Of a stretch of DNA of 64,000 bases, positions 10,925 through 23,340 are shown one piece after another. Numbering within the stretch: the stretch's first letter is position 1; each line of letters starts with the position of its first letter. Source of the stretch: Tubiluchus corallicola (taxonomy: Eukaryota > Priapulida > Priapulimorpha > Priapulimorphida > Tubiluchidae); assembly GCA_030141605.1 (NCBI GenBank), contig JAQGDQ010000123.1, forward strand, positions 62,001 through 126,000, given 5' to 3'. A program made the position numbers and the translations under genes. The notes beneath the pieces were generated by a model. It searched no databases, was not told where the DNA came from, and saw only the letters and a program-made list of their open reading frames with translations.

Positions 10925-11226
10925 ATAATCATTACATAAATCACTGTGTCAAGCACAACACTCAAGTTCCTGATATACTCACTCATTGATCTCAAGTCAA
11001 TTGAAAAATAAAAATGATACTGCATCAGGCAGCCCTACTTTTCGTCGGCAAGCAGAGATTCTTATGGATATCACATGAAGTTAAAGCGGCAACACGGGCT
11101 TGTACCAAGAAAAACTACTACTCATAAAAATTGGCTGTTCTGATTAGCTGCTTGATGCATCTGTCTTTCACTTACTGAAGTCATTCTCACAAAGTTAACA
11201 GTACTGCGTCACTAACAATGATTTAA

Positions 11227-11445
11227 CTCCTTCACGACCACACCATGAAAAATAGGTCTTATAAGACCTGTGACTTTTCTGCTAGTGTATCAAAACGATT
11301 GACGTCATTTTTAACTACGTAAATTAAGTTTTAACAAAGTTGTGGTGTTTTAACTATAAACTATTGCGGTACTGTCTCGTCATACAGGCCAGTCGGAATA
11401 GCATCCTCATGACAGGAGATTCTGCTCATACCGGCAGTGAAATGG
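11227..11445. mobile_element. Short TTAA-flanked element, piggyBac-like
   Basis: TTAA at 11223 and 11446; ends ctccttcacgacc and ggcagtgaaatgg are imperfect inverse copies. Confidence 0.5.
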
Positions 11446-11539
11446 TTAAAAACAGATTAAATAAATAGCACTCAATCCGGTAAAGAAAAAAATGCACTGC
11501 CAGTGTCTAAGCTGCTCTCAAAACTTGTCACACACTTAC

Positions 11540-11593
11540 CTATGCTCGCTGATTACATGGACCATGAAATTGTATTTATTCCTGAAATGGAAC
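11540..11593 (-). CDS. Exon 36: second half of zinc finger 11
   Basis: Phase 2 to 2, 54 nt, acceptor tttag and donor gtaagt. It encodes FHFRNKYNFMVHVISEHR. With exon 35 the spacing is C-x2-C-x15-H-x4-H, a slightly altered finger. Confidence 0.76.
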
Positions 11594-11990
11594 CTAAAAA
11601 TACAAAATCAAATAGAAGTCAGATAAGGCCATCCAAATGAAACAAAATTTACTATAGTAAAACCATAGTCTTCGGACAAATCTGGCAAATGTGCAAAAAA
11701 AGGTCAAAACACCTGGAGATTTTGCAGATTTTTCTACACCCACTTTAAATATCCTTTGTCAAATAAGTCAAACTACTAAATCAGAGATTAAATTTAGGAT
11801 CAGATATAGCTGGTCAAAACAGCAAATCACAATTTCACGTTCACAAAATTTGGCTGCTTGACTAATGAGAAAATGAGATACCTTGGGCATTGTTTTCATG
11901 TAAAATGAGTTTATTTAAGATATTAAAGACAATTAGGATGTGGTAATAATCTACGAGTTCTAGAGCGGTGCCTTTATTTAGCATTATTAA

Positions 11991-12400
11991 CCCTTTCACT
12001 ACAGAAGGCAGCACACTGCCGCCTATGTTTTTCATGCAAGGGGCGGAAGGAAGTAGACTACCACCCAAGCTCAACACTAAGCACAGTCGCACAGATCTCT
12101 TTACTTCACTGCTACGGCCATGCAAAAACATTGTAGAAAAGTTTAACAGTGGTGGGATTGGGGTTGTTTCACAACAAGTAGCGCTAACCAGCCAATCAGC
12201 GTCTGAAGCCAAATGTATTCCACAATACTGTACTGTATGGTAAGTTCCCACGCAAAATCACTTGCAGATCGTTGATGAAACGTATGTTTAGTTGATTGTT
12301 CTGCTTTCTTATAAAATGATTGCATATTATGGATTAGTATTGTCTTTTGTAAAAAGTGGTTTCTAAATATAAGCACATGCTTATTTATGAGGGTGTGCAC

Positions 12401-12471
<71 letters not shown>

Positions 12472-12644
12472 CGTGTGTGTGTGCATGTGTGTGTATGTGT
12501 AGAATTATAACTCTTATTTAATATTAGTACTCGATAACAATCAACTTATTTACAAGACTTATTACTAACACACCACAAGAAGTTATTGTCAAATGTGCCA
12601 ACGTCAATGCGGTTCAGTTAAAAAGCAATTACGTAGTGAAAGGG
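11991..12644. mobile_element. piggyBac-like non-autonomous element, copy 2
   Basis: Flanked by TTAA (11987-11990 and 12645-12648). The terminal 12 bp ccctttcactac is perfectly inverted as gtagtgaaaggg. Contains a long GT microsatellite (about 12402-12500). Confidence 0.8.
12402..12500. repeat. GT microsatellite
   Basis: Long GT run with gcgcgcg interruptions, inside the piggyBac-like element. Confidence 0.98.
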
Positions 12645-13510
12645 TTAAAAGTTTATCATTATTATTATTATTATTATTTCCCATGAGAAAGCAAAAGTAT
12701 GTCACAAGACATAGGGAAAGAACTGAAATTGCGAGACTTTTGGTAAAACCATAAGAGTTAGGCGGCGAGCAAAAAGGGTTAAAAAGAAAGCAATGGTGTA
12801 TTATTAGACTAAGATAAATATGGGGATAAACTATATACAAAAACAGTAAAATTTCAATTTTATGTTAGTGGTAAAGAAGAATAAATTAAACCTCGGTATC
12901 GGTTTCGCCAGGCCACAGTAAACCAAAGGCGAGCTGATTTTTTTACTCCACGGACGTTCGCATCTGCAAAAATTAATTTCTGCACCATGAAACATTAATC
13001 TATGTCTGCACAATAATCGCAATATGAGAATTTTTTTAAAATCTGCAACATTCCCAAAAAAGAAGGCACTAAAAAAGTGGCATAATAAAACCGACAAATA
13101 TGCCAATGGTTGTACTTTATACAAATTTTTGTACAGCACCACCTGTAGGGGTTATATTTTGTTGTTAATATAAACATTTGCATCTGGACTGATTGCATTT
13201 ATAAAAAACACTAGCAAACAGTAAAGCGAAAATTATACTTTTAAGAATGGAAAAATGATCGTTAAACGTAACTGTCAATAATTTATTGCTTGTTGTTTAA
13301 CTTCTTCTAAGCATAGCAGTTCCGAGTCTGCGAAATCCACAAAAAAAAATTCGCATCTAGTCCACTTTAGTAAATCCATGACATTCTTAAATCCTTCTCC
13401 GGTTAAAATCAGCAAAAAAAATCAAGGGACCTCCGCAAAAAAAATCCATGGATTTTGATTCCGTTCATGTTTGCAAAAAACCCACGTAGGAGTAAAAGTA
13501 TGCTATTTAC

Positions 13511-13642
13511 TTCTTCCTGTTGCAAAGTGAGCACTCTAACAATTTTTCTACAGCTTGCGTGTTACTTAAACCATCTTTGTTTGCTTCTAATCTCACGTCT
13601 CCTGGTGGCACCAAAACTTGAGCTGGTCCCGTACTAGGTTGT
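13511..13642 (-). CDS. Exon 35: linker plus first half of finger 11
   Basis: Phase 2 to 2, 132 nt, acceptor ttgcag and donor gtaaat. It starts QPSTGPAQVLVPPGDVRLEA and ends LLECSLCNRKK. Three extra residues lie between the second cysteine and the usual cut point. Confidence 0.74.
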
Positions 13643-13791
13643 CTGCAAGAGAAAACAGTTTTCAAAAACACTATAGATTTACTGTTAGTTAAAAGAATTT
13701 AGTGATAGCAGATGCATTTACATGGTATAAACTAAATTAGACTGCAGCTGCGATGGCGCACTGCACATATTTATTATTGTTACGAAACATT

Positions 13792-14135
13792 AAGCCTTTT
13801 CACAATTCCAGCGACTGAAGATGATCGTTAAAAGGTCAAAGGTTAAGTGTACCGGACAACATATTTGTATACACTTGACAATGCCTCGCAGCCCATGCTA
13901 TTGTAATAAAAGTAAGCAGTTAGGTAGAACCTTACCTAGTTCATTTTTTCTTGTTCCCGAGCAAGATCCTACTAGTAAATCGCTCTATGCAAGGACTAAT
14001 GCACAGTTAACTAAAGTCCACGTAAAACAACTGAACTAATGCTTTGCATTACCCGAGTATCTCGCGACGATTGTTGCTGTGGTACACTTAACCTTTGACC
14101 TACAGGTGTTCACAACGAGACTATGAAAAGCTTAT
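13792..14135. mobile_element. Inverted-repeat element family B, copy 2
   Basis: Starts aagccttttcacaattccag and ends actatgaaaagcttatt; shares the internal tgacaatgcctcgcagccca stretch with copy 1. Confidence 0.78.
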
Positions 14136-14967
14136 TGCAACTGGACAGTGTTATTATACTTGTTTTATTGTTTTGCTTACCAATTGTTAGAGCTTTCAAA
14201 TTATTAAATTGCTGAAGAGAATGACTGAACAAGAAATTAGTCAGCAGTCTAAAGGTAAATTATGGAATCAGCAGCCCAGCTGCTGCTGAATTCCCAGCAT
14301 TTTGAGCTTACTTGAAAGCCTAATTAGAGATCGAAAATGTGAATTTCTTTTATCCTAAACAACTCAGTATTACTTTCTTCAATGTGTCTAATAAATTAAT
14401 AAATCATGTTGATTTAGTACTGCATGCTACTTGGATGGCTAATAGTCTGCCTGCTTAGCCTGATCCCTGGCAGGGCAAAATTCAACAAGGCAGCATTTTG
14501 TTTGACAAAACCTGCGCAAAGTTAGAAAAGGCGCTTTTAAAGGTAACCCACATTTAAACTCCAGTAACATAAATGCAAAGGCGCATGATTTTATAGCATC
14601 ACCAGACTGTTTTTGTAGCTTGTCTACTTTTCATTAACGCAAGCAAAAAACCTTACTGTTGACTTTTAGCAGTAAATTTCACAAAGCTGCAAATTTCTGA
14701 GTTGATTTCTCTGATCCTTGAACTTCTCAACCATAAATTTTATAAAGGTTAAGTGTTGACTCATACAATGCAGTTTTTGCAAATTTCAGGAGGTGCGCAG
14801 ACTGCCACCCCGTGCCAAATATGAAGTTCTCATCCCTAAAACTGTGGGGCAAAGAATGTCAACAAAAATTTCAAAACGGTAACTATGACAGAAAATAGTT
14901 TGGATAAGAGACAGTGTCATAAGAATAATCAGAGTGAATATTCAAACTAATTCAGACTAGAGTAAAG

Positions 14968-15266
14968 GTGCATTCAGACTAGTGAGTTTTCTCTCTGACT
15001 GCAAACTCCCAAGTGTCAACAACTTTACAACTTTACGATTTACTCTCAGCAAGTTATCGTAAACTCTCGACGGTTACTGCAAGTTGATTTACTGTCCAGT
15101 GTGAACATCTCGGCAAGTTACTCTCGACACTCTCAGTGAATAGAGAAGGAAGCGCCAGCTCATGCTTACTGTTAGTGAGAGTAACTCACAGCAAGTTTTG
15201 CTCTCTAGTCTGAACAAGTTTGGGAGTTAACTTGGCAAGAAAACTTGATAGTGTGAACACAGTGCT
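14968..15266. repeat. Family A element, copy 2 (most intact)
   Basis: About 300 bp, starting ggtgcattcagactagtgag and ending gatagtgtgaacacagtgct, inverted ends. Internal agttactctcg and gagagtaactc form a foldback. Confidence 0.75.
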
Positions 15267-15358
15267 AAAAAATCTGATACAAAAATCATAAGTATCATAA
15301 AATGATTGCATTGATGTTAATGTGGAACTGCTAGTGGAATAAAATCCACTAAACTTAC

Positions 15359-15427
15359 GCATTAACCACTTGATCTGGTGAAAGACTACAGTGAACTTTC
15401 AGTTCGGCATCATTCTTCAACCATATG
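15359..15427 (-). CDS. Exon 34: short linker with SxWLxN motif
   Basis: Phase 2 to 2, 69 nt, acceptor ttctag and donor gtaagt. It reads SIWLKNDAELKVHCSLSPDQ and then VVNA. Its start resembles exon 37 (SAWLTNKLTDELKF), which suggests shared origin by exon duplication. Confidence 0.72.
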
Positions 15428-15699
15428 CTAGAAATAAATAATATAACAACTCACACGTGTAATTTCATAGGTTCTAAGATAAGCCATATTGCCAAAATCA
15501 TATATTGACTATCAAGTAAAAAGAAAATGTGAGATATCTTAACAGCTTTGAAGAATATCAAGTGGCTAAAAGCATAAAACTAACTGACGAAGGTGCATAA
15601 ATGTGAGGATATAATAGAATATGTTACATAATACCACAATAAAACAAAATTAAAACAGCAATACGGCATTATTTTGAAATTATGATTAAGTTTTAACGA

Positions 15700-16680
15700 T
15701 AAACACTTATTAAACTGCAACAGTACAAAGCAGTCTGACCACATTAAACTCTAAGGCTAGTTAGCTACTTAACTCTACTGAGTACAAAACGATACGTGTA
15801 CATTTGGTAATAACTTGTCCAAGGTAGTCCCCATTAAAAGAAATAATGCACATAAATTATAAACAATTAACAAATCAGAAATTCACAAAGGCCAAAAAAT
15901 GAAAGACTGTATGGTTCAAAATGTGAGGAAGGAAGGGTTTGCAACTTAAAAAGAGTTTTGTTTTGCAATGTGTTACATGTTTTGCAACCCGTACATTTCT
16001 TAACCCTTTACATAAGCAGCACCAAGTGTATAGCGGTGATGTAGCTTATTCCTTGCATATTAATTTTAGCTGATTTGTTTAGCAACATGTAGTAAGAAGG
16101 TGTAGAGTAACAGAAAGAATACAAACAGAATGTAATTGTGACTTTTAACAGTACAGATGATTCATTTAATTTTGAGCCAGAAACATTTACAAAAATAATC
16201 ACCAACATAATAAATTTGTTCCCGTAACAATCTCGCTACAATATTATTGTATAGTACTAATATAATAAAAAGTGTGGCTAAGGAGTGCTTATTATCATTA
16301 TTTGAAGTAACAAACAAATGAAGTAACAAATCATTATTACTTCATTTGTTTTGTGTATTTATATGTTTGACTTAGTGTACTATGTGTGTAAGCATGTGTG
16401 TGCACGTGCATGCATGCATGTGTGAGAAATGCTGAATTGGTGTCAGTAAACTACTACAACTACTGAGTATTTTGGCAAATGGCATTGTTTCATTATAAAT
16501 ATTCATTATAAACTTTTAAGTGCCATGCCAGGCTTGAAAAAAGGATAGAGTTATACTAATATAGGTAATGGAGAAGACGAGGCTTTAATGAGAAAATATA
16601 GGTAATTAAATGTAAAAGGAGATATCACTAATTATTCTTTAAAGTTGATTTATTGCAATAATGTAAATAAGAGTAGATCT
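15700..16680. other. Intron DNA without recognised features
   Basis: AT-rich intron between exons 33 and 34. Apart from a TTAACCCTTTA word at about 16001, possibly a worn piggyBac end, I see nothing. Confidence 0.4.
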
Positions 16681-16681
16681 A

Positions 16682-16952
16682 ATGGTTCGTTCAGACTGGC
16701 GAGTTTTCTTGTCAACTAACTCGCAAGTGTGTTCAGACTAGAGTGCAAAATTTGTTGCGAGTTACTCTCCGAAACTCACTTCCCTGTTCACCGAGAGAAG
16801 TGTAGAGAGTAACTTGCCGAGGGATTCACACTAGACAGTAACAGGAGAGTTTGAAATTTCTTGCCAACATTAACTCACAAAGCAGTTCATACTTGCGAGT
16901 TTGCTGTCAGGCAAAAGGCTGCCGACGTAAAACATGCCTGTCTGAATACGTC
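16682..16952. repeat. Family A element, copy 3
   Basis: Starts atggttcgttcagactggcg, with internal gcgagttactctccg and agagagtaacttgccga; ends cctgtctgaatacgtctgg. Confidence 0.7.
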
Positions 16953-17307
16953 TGGTAAGACAAAATTATGTCAAACAACAAAACACAATAAAACTGCTGC
17001 CAAATGATATTTGATTGATTTAAAGCAATTATTATTACTAATAGTTTCAATGGTTTCTAAACGTTGCCCCCAGTTTTGTCTCAAGTAACACCATAGTTCA
17101 CACAAGTAACACTGGTAACTAGTTCACATAAGCAATCACATTTACTTTCATTTGCGATATTGTTGCACAGTACACACATATTAACACTGCCTTTACTATA
17201 ACATAAGACGTCCAACTTCTGAAGTCCCTTGATGTGGTGCTGACAGCACAGCTGCTGGAAATGTGAAAGCTTTTTATCTCTTCTCCATGTAGCATGCTTG
17301 CTCTCAC

Positions 17308-17580
17308 AGCATGTCTAGACTAGCGAGTTTTCTCGACAAGTAAACTCACCAAGTAATTCGCAAGCATGTTCAAACTAAACAGCAAAACTTGCTGAGAGTT
17401 ACTCCGACAATAAACGCAAGCTGACATTTCCTTTTCTATTCACTGCGAGCAGTGTAGAGAATAACTTGCCTAAGCATTCACACTAGACGGTAAATCGCAA
17501 AAAATCAACATGCAGTAACCGTTGGGGAATTTGCAATAACTTGTCGACAGTAACTTACAAGCAGTTCACACTTGCGAGAG
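17308..17580. repeat. Family A element, copy 4 (3' end worn)
   Basis: Starts gcatgtctagactagcgag. Shares attcacactagacggtaa and the internal foldback with copy 3. The right end is less clear. Confidence 0.65.
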
Positions 17581-17990
17581 AAAATTCATTAAACTGAACG
17601 TGCCGTTACAATATGCACTGCTCTTGACCAGGAGCTGAATGTCTCGATCTTGAAGTTTCAAGTCTGCAATTCTCACTACAGCACACTCTTCTATATTATC
17701 TTGAAATTCCTTCTTCGTTGAACTTTGCGCATTACAGATGCTTTTGTCTTTGCAACACCAGTTGAAGTTTCTCCGTTTAATAAGGGTGGTACACTTCACA
17801 TCTGTTTCCATGGTACAATCACTTTTCATATTTCACAATTCTTGCAAAATCTATTTGTTCTTTATGCGAGCTCAGAATTTCTTCCACATGGTAATCTGCT
17901 TGATCAAATACTTTAAAGAATATCCTGTAGTCACCAACTAAGTCAGACAACAACCGTGTTCAATGCTGTCTCATTAATATAGGACTGTTT
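17566..17990 (-). other. Unassigned open frames in intron
   Basis: Minus-strand frames NFNWCCKDKSICNAQ and, in another frame upstream, VFDQADYHVEEILSSHKEQI look somewhat protein-like but are shifted against each other. No splice sites fit the gene phase. Could be a decayed coding fragment. Confidence 0.2.
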
Positions 17991-18860
17991 TCGTGGTAGC
18001 ATACTTGAAGCAACAATTGACTGCTCTCCACATTCTCCACAAAAACATCACATTCAATCCATTACAAACTTACCAGTAGTTTGCTAAAAACTTGATAATT
18101 CAATAAGTATAGAGACAATTTCCATTGGGGAAGAAAGATTATAAAGATCTACAAGGAAAGGAATACAAGCTAGTCCAATGAACAAAAGATTGCACAAGTT
18201 TTAATCTTTATGTACAACAACAGCTTATTTAGGCAAAAACAGATTATAGCAAACAGGGCAACCTTTTGCCAAGTGACAAGGCTTTATTAATAGCCGATGT
18301 TTTACATAAGCGCATTTGTGCTGTCTTACAATCATTTATCTGTACCAACAGACATCAAAATCAGTTGCTAAAACAATTAGGTTATCACAGCACTAATATT
18401 TTGTCTAACTCAACAACTATAACTGTCGCAAAGCACAAACAGCGACCGACCACTTTGCACATTACGCAACTAGTCATTGCACTCAAATCACAACTAGGGA
18501 ACTACTGTATCGATTTTCGACACATGGCTGTTACTAAGTGGTACAAGATACAGGAAATATGAAGTAAAGACTTTCTCCACTAATTGTGCACTGATGCAAC
18601 AGCAAATCTTCCACCTACAATGAGAAAAATCTTGCAAAATACAAGGATTTTTCCTGGTATTACCCCTACCACAGCTGTGACCCTGATACCCTTTATAACA
18701 ACACATTTCATACACAATCTGAGCCAGTCTCACTCACTCACTTACAGATATACTAATCAACAAGTAATACTTACTTGCAACTCCAGCAGCGAAACAGACA
18801 GTCACCATACGTTTGGTCAGCCGTCACAAAATGAAGTAAGGATTTTGAAATGTTACTGAC

Positions 18861-20929
18861 CTGAAAGACTGAGCCAATCCATCCACTTGTGGAGGCGGAG
18901 GCATCGTTGCACTAGCCGCTTGTACAGGAGGTGGCATAGGAATCTGCAAATCCATGAGAGGCACTGGTGCTGAGGGAACAATACCACATGGAACTGGCGG
19001 CTGAGCCTCCACGGAAGGGATCCAAGAAGAAAATCCACTAACAGATGACTGCTGCAATGGGAGGTCCTCAGATGTATTAGGAAGCCATGAGGAGACTCCC
19101 CTAACAGATGACTGCTGCCTTGAGAGGTCCTCAGATGCATTAGGAAGCCATGAGGAAACTCCCCTAACAGATGACTGCTGCATTGGGAGGTCCTCAGACG
19201 TATTAGGAAGCCATGAGGAAACTTCCCTAGCAGATGACTGCTGCATTGGGAGGTCCTCAGACGTATTAGGAAGCCATGAGGAGACTCCCCTAACAGGTGA
19301 CTGCTGCATTGGGAGGTCCTCAGATGTATTAGGAAGCCATGATGAGAGTCCCCTAACAGATGAATGCTGCACTGAGACGTCCTCAGACGTATTACGAAAC
19401 CATGGGGAGACTCCCTTAGCAGATGACTGCTGCAATGGCAGGTCCTCAGATGTATTAGGAAGCCATGAGGAAACTCCCCTAACAGATGACTGCTGCCTTG
19501 AGAGGTCCTCAGATGCATTAGGAAGCCATGAGGAGACTCCCCTGACAGATGACTGCTGCATTGGGAGGTCCTCAGATGTATTAGGAAGCCATGATGAGAG
19601 TCCCCTAACAGATGAATGCTGCACTGAGACGTCCTCAGACGTATTACGAAACCATGGGGAGAATTCCTTAGCAGATGACTGCTGCAATGGCAAGTCCTCA
19701 GCTGTATTAGGAAGCCATGAGGAAACTCCCCTAACAGATGACTGCTGCCTTGAGAGGTCCTCAGATGCATTAGGAAGCCATGAGGAGACTCCCCTAGCAG
19801 ATGACTGCTGCATTGAGAGGTCCTCAGACATATTAGGAAGCCATGACGAGACTCCCCTAACAGATGACTGCTGCCTTGAGAGGTCCTCAGATGCATTAGG
19901 AAGCCATAAGGAGACTTCCCTAGCAGATGACTGCTGCATTGAGAGGTCCTCAGACGTATTAGGAAGCCATGAGGAGACTCCCCTAACAGAGGACTGCTGC
20001 CTTGGGAGGTCCTCAGACGTATTAGGGAGCAATGAGGAGACTCCCCTAACAGATGACTGCTGCCTTGAGAGGTCCTCAGATGTATTAGGAAGCCATGAGG
20101 AAACTCTCCTAACAGATGACTGCTGCATTGAGAGGTCCTCAGATCTATTAGGAAGCCATGAGGAGACTCCCCTAGCAGATGACTGCTGCATTGGGAGGTC
20201 CTCAGATGTATTAGGAAGCCATGCGGAAACTCCCCTAACAGATGACTGCTGCATTGAGAGGTTCTCAGATGCATCAAGGAGCCACGAAGAGGATCCGCTG
20301 ACAGACGATTGTTGCATTAAGAGGTCCTTAGACGTATTAGGAAGCCAGGAAGAGAATCCACTAACAGATGACGGTTGGACTGTTGTGTCCGCAGACATAG
20401 CAGGAACAGGAGCTGGCTCCATCTGATCATGATTTTCTGATCGAGAAACGTACAAAGGAACCTGACTCGATGCAAATTGCTGTTCCGATCTCGGTGTGCT
20501 AAATGTGTTGACTACAGACCTAATGTCGTCCCAAAATTTATCAACATGCGGCACTTGTTCCGCAGAACCATCCTGTGAACTCTGTGTCTTGCTGACTACA
20601 GCTCTGATGTTGTCCCAAAACTGATCAACTGTCACAGCAGGTTGTTCCACATTTTTGTCCTGTGAAGCCAACTGTAAATATTTTCTTGCACTATATTCGC
20701 TTTCGTGATGCGACTCCAAGATGGAAGCTCTCGTCGCCCCAAGTTGGGAGCTCCATTGTGGTAAGTGCTGACCTACACTGGCTATAACATCTGTGAAAGA
20801 CTTTTGTTGAACATGCCCATCCAGTTCCACTGGGATGGATTTGCTTCCTGGAAGTGGTTTTTGTTCTGCAACACCGGCTCGTGGGACATCCCATTTGGAT
20901 CGTCTTTGGCTTGAGACAGTCACATCCTT
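18861..20929 (-). CDS. Exon 33: large exon with 21-residue tandem repeats
   Basis: A 2069-nt exon, phase 0 to 2, acceptor gtttag and donor gtcagt. The N-terminal part holds RRSKWDVP and two copies of a motif near VDxFWDxIRxVV, about 27 residues apart. Next come about 21 copies plus one partial of a 21-residue unit with consensus SWLPNTSEDLPMQQSSVRGV plus one residue. The C-terminal part is proline-rich (for example MPPPVQAASATMPPPPQVD). The period of 63 bp keeps the frame. No enzyme domain is recognised. A disordered scaffold or multivalent binding role is possible but unproved. Confidence 0.85.
19015..20382 (-). repeat. 63-bp coding minisatellite in exon 33
   Basis: About 21.7 copies. Units fall into subtypes (LPMQQSSVRGV, LSRQQSSVRGV, LPLQQSSAK, and PWFRNTSEDVSVQHSS). 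A block of four subtypes in the same order appears twice, showing segmental duplication within the array. Confidence 0.95.
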
Positions 20930-21438
20930 CTAAACAAAGAGTTAAAACATCAATACTAAAACAGTCAGACCAACCCATAAGGAGACTGGGTTTGACCTGG
21001 CATGTCATGTGTATAATTACTTTCTTGGTACAATTTGTACAAATGTGTACAATTTAGTCACTTACTTACTGTTAATAAGACACAGTGTAAAATGTACCTA
21101 CCTGAACAAATGTCTACCACATTTTCAAGGAAAACGATGAATATGGTAATTACCACATTCACAATTATTACACTAATAAAGTTCACATACTTTGTACACA
21201 TACTGCTTACAACTTTACACGTTAAATTTTGTACATACTTTCATATAGTTTACATAATCAATATTAATTGGTTACAAATTCTTCTTACAAATACAAGTCA
21301 AAATCTATTCACAAATCTTACGAAATGATAACTGTTACCAATAAAAATGCCAAGTTTACACATTTTTATCAGCACATTTATACTATAGATAGGTAACGAC
21401 ATGTTGTTCGTCCTTCATAGTCGAAGAGGACCATGTCT

Positions 21439-21735
21439 TCATTCTGACTTCGTAGGATGGGTACGGAGGTGGCTTATGAGCCCGATTCTTGCTGAGAACC
21501 TCCTCCTGCAATGAGGACACGAGAATGGTGTACCTTGAGAGGCATTGCGTTCTCTGTCTTTTCGAAGCTGTTTTCTCTCCTGCCTAACTTGGATGCACCT
21601 GGACTCATAGTTGGTCACTCCCGATTTGATGAGGGACCGGCAACGAGATCTCTCCTGTGCCACATCTTCCCAGGAGTCGACATCGATGTTGCATTCTTTC
21701 AGGCTGGCTTTGAGGGTGTCTTTGTATCTTTTATA
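21439..21735 (-). pseudogene. LINE C-terminal fragment
   Basis: The minus strand encodes RYKDTLKASLKECNIDVDSW, then EDVAQERSRCRSLIKSG, a basic stretch and CPHCRRRFSARIGLISHLRT. This arrangement ending in a CxxC/SARIGLISHLRTH motif is typical of the C-terminus of certain non-LTR retrotransposon polyproteins found across animals. Only this tail is present. Its finger should not be counted as part of the host gene. Confidence 0.72.
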
Positions 21736-21999
21736 GGTAACGACATATTGACTGTCTTTAAACCAACAGCTTTAGTAAACATCAATTTATGCAATACAAA
21801 AATGACAATAACTCACATTGTACACCACACACATTCTAGCATTTTAATCGTTAATGCTAAATTATTCATGTAACAATACAACAATGAACAGCATTGATAC
21901 TACAATATCGTATTAATAAGGCAAGGTAAACACTTTTACTACAACTGTACTACCTAGGCCTACACAATTTTTTACAACAATATTTTTAATATTTTTTGA

Positions 22000-22205
22000 A
22001 CATTTTCTATGTTCAAAAGTGCAGGCTAGAATAGTGCAGGCTGATAATTGCAGGCTAGAATATAAGCATCCAATATATTTAGCATTTTCTTTTATTAAAA
22101 ACAAAACATTGACATATGACCAAATTTTTGGTGCATTCTACTTTGAAACATCATAACGTAGTTTTAACTATGCCGAGTTATGGACGGTTTTCATTTGCAA
22201 ACTCC
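22000..22205 (+). mobile_element. Family D element, 3' fragment
   Basis: Shares ttttggtgcattctacttt and gcatcataacgtagttttaac-like words and the end atggacggtttt with the full family D copies. Confidence 0.6.
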
Positions 22206-22927
22206 CATATAGATCTGTTCATACAAGAACAGCTAAAATAACTACAAGCAACTCCAGGTACTTTTAGGAGGACAATGTATTAACAATAGGTTCCTATCAA
22301 ATGATTATTTCAATACCTGCAATGTACTGGATTACCTTTTTGTTGCAGTTTTCCTCATGATCCATAGACCCAACTTAAGATTTAGTCTAGACAGTACAAT
22401 TTAACAACTTTATTAATTACTGTTTTAATAAGTGCTGTCCCTCGCACACCTGTATCATTGCGCATGACTGTTGTGCAAAACCTCGATGTTCCATTTTGCA
22501 GGAACAACCTTCACAAGAATTTTCCGGAAGCACTGGCTGCTCCGCACATAACCGCCCACTTGTAACATTTCACCTGTTTGCTTATCTTGCTAATGATACA
22601 AACGTTTTCTTCAGCTGTTGCAGTAGATCTGTCATTTCCACTTGTCTACCATATCTACTTCAGAAGAAAGATGAAGTGTTCTCATCCTAACATTTTTGAA
22701 AAACTAAAACCACATCACACATGGCTACACTTGAAAAAATAGTCTGAATGACTAGTGGTACTAAATAAAAATCAGGTGGGAGAGAATACCGATCCTTGCC
22801 AAACACATACAGTGAATGCACAAAACCCGGTCAGCAAAAATGTTCTATAAAAACATCTTAATAACATGCTAAAACACATAATAAAACTGTGTGAACAACT
22901 TGTCACAGATATCATAAAAGATACAAT

Positions 22928-23340
22928 CAGGGGCGTATCAAAACTTTATGATGCCCTAGGCTGATTGTTACGTCCTACCCATCTCTACTGTGAATTTATG
23001 GTTGCTCATGTAATGATTACTTTAATCAATTACTTGTGGTGTATTAGAAAAACTATTAACCTAGCTCCTACATGGTCATTATTAACTACACGTATTTGCA
23101 CAGGGCTTATACAGGCTGCACAACTGCTTTTTGTGTAATACCTTGCACTTGTTCGTTATGTGGCAATATAGAACCTGTGCTCAGTAACTGCCTGTGGTGT
23201 GTTATAAAACGTGCCCTTTACATGAATATGAAATTATACAGATTTCCAGGGAGAATATGAATTTTTTCTAAAACGTGACACCCCCAAACTTTGGCATCCT
23301 AGTCTATAGCCTAGTTAGCCTATTGATTAATATGCCCCTG
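22928..23340. mobile_element. hAT-type non-autonomous element
   Basis: Starts caggggcgtatcaa and ends ttaatatgcccctg, inverse termini. The flanks gatacaat and gaagcatt match at 5 of 8 bases, a worn 8-bp target duplication. Confidence 0.65.

Noticed and set aside
12604-13198. Hydrophobic minus-strand frames resembling membrane proteins
   Set aside because: AT-rich intron translation without splice phase fit or family motifs.
18853-20277. 474-residue minus-strand frame of HLRTSQCSSHLLGESPH-type repeats
   Set aside because: Shifted-frame shadow of the exon 33 repeats; the main frame alone matches both splice phases.
21439-21663. C2H2 finger CPHCRRRFSARIG considered as part of the host gene
   Set aside because: The surrounding sequence matches a LINE polyprotein C-terminus and lacks compatible splice sites.
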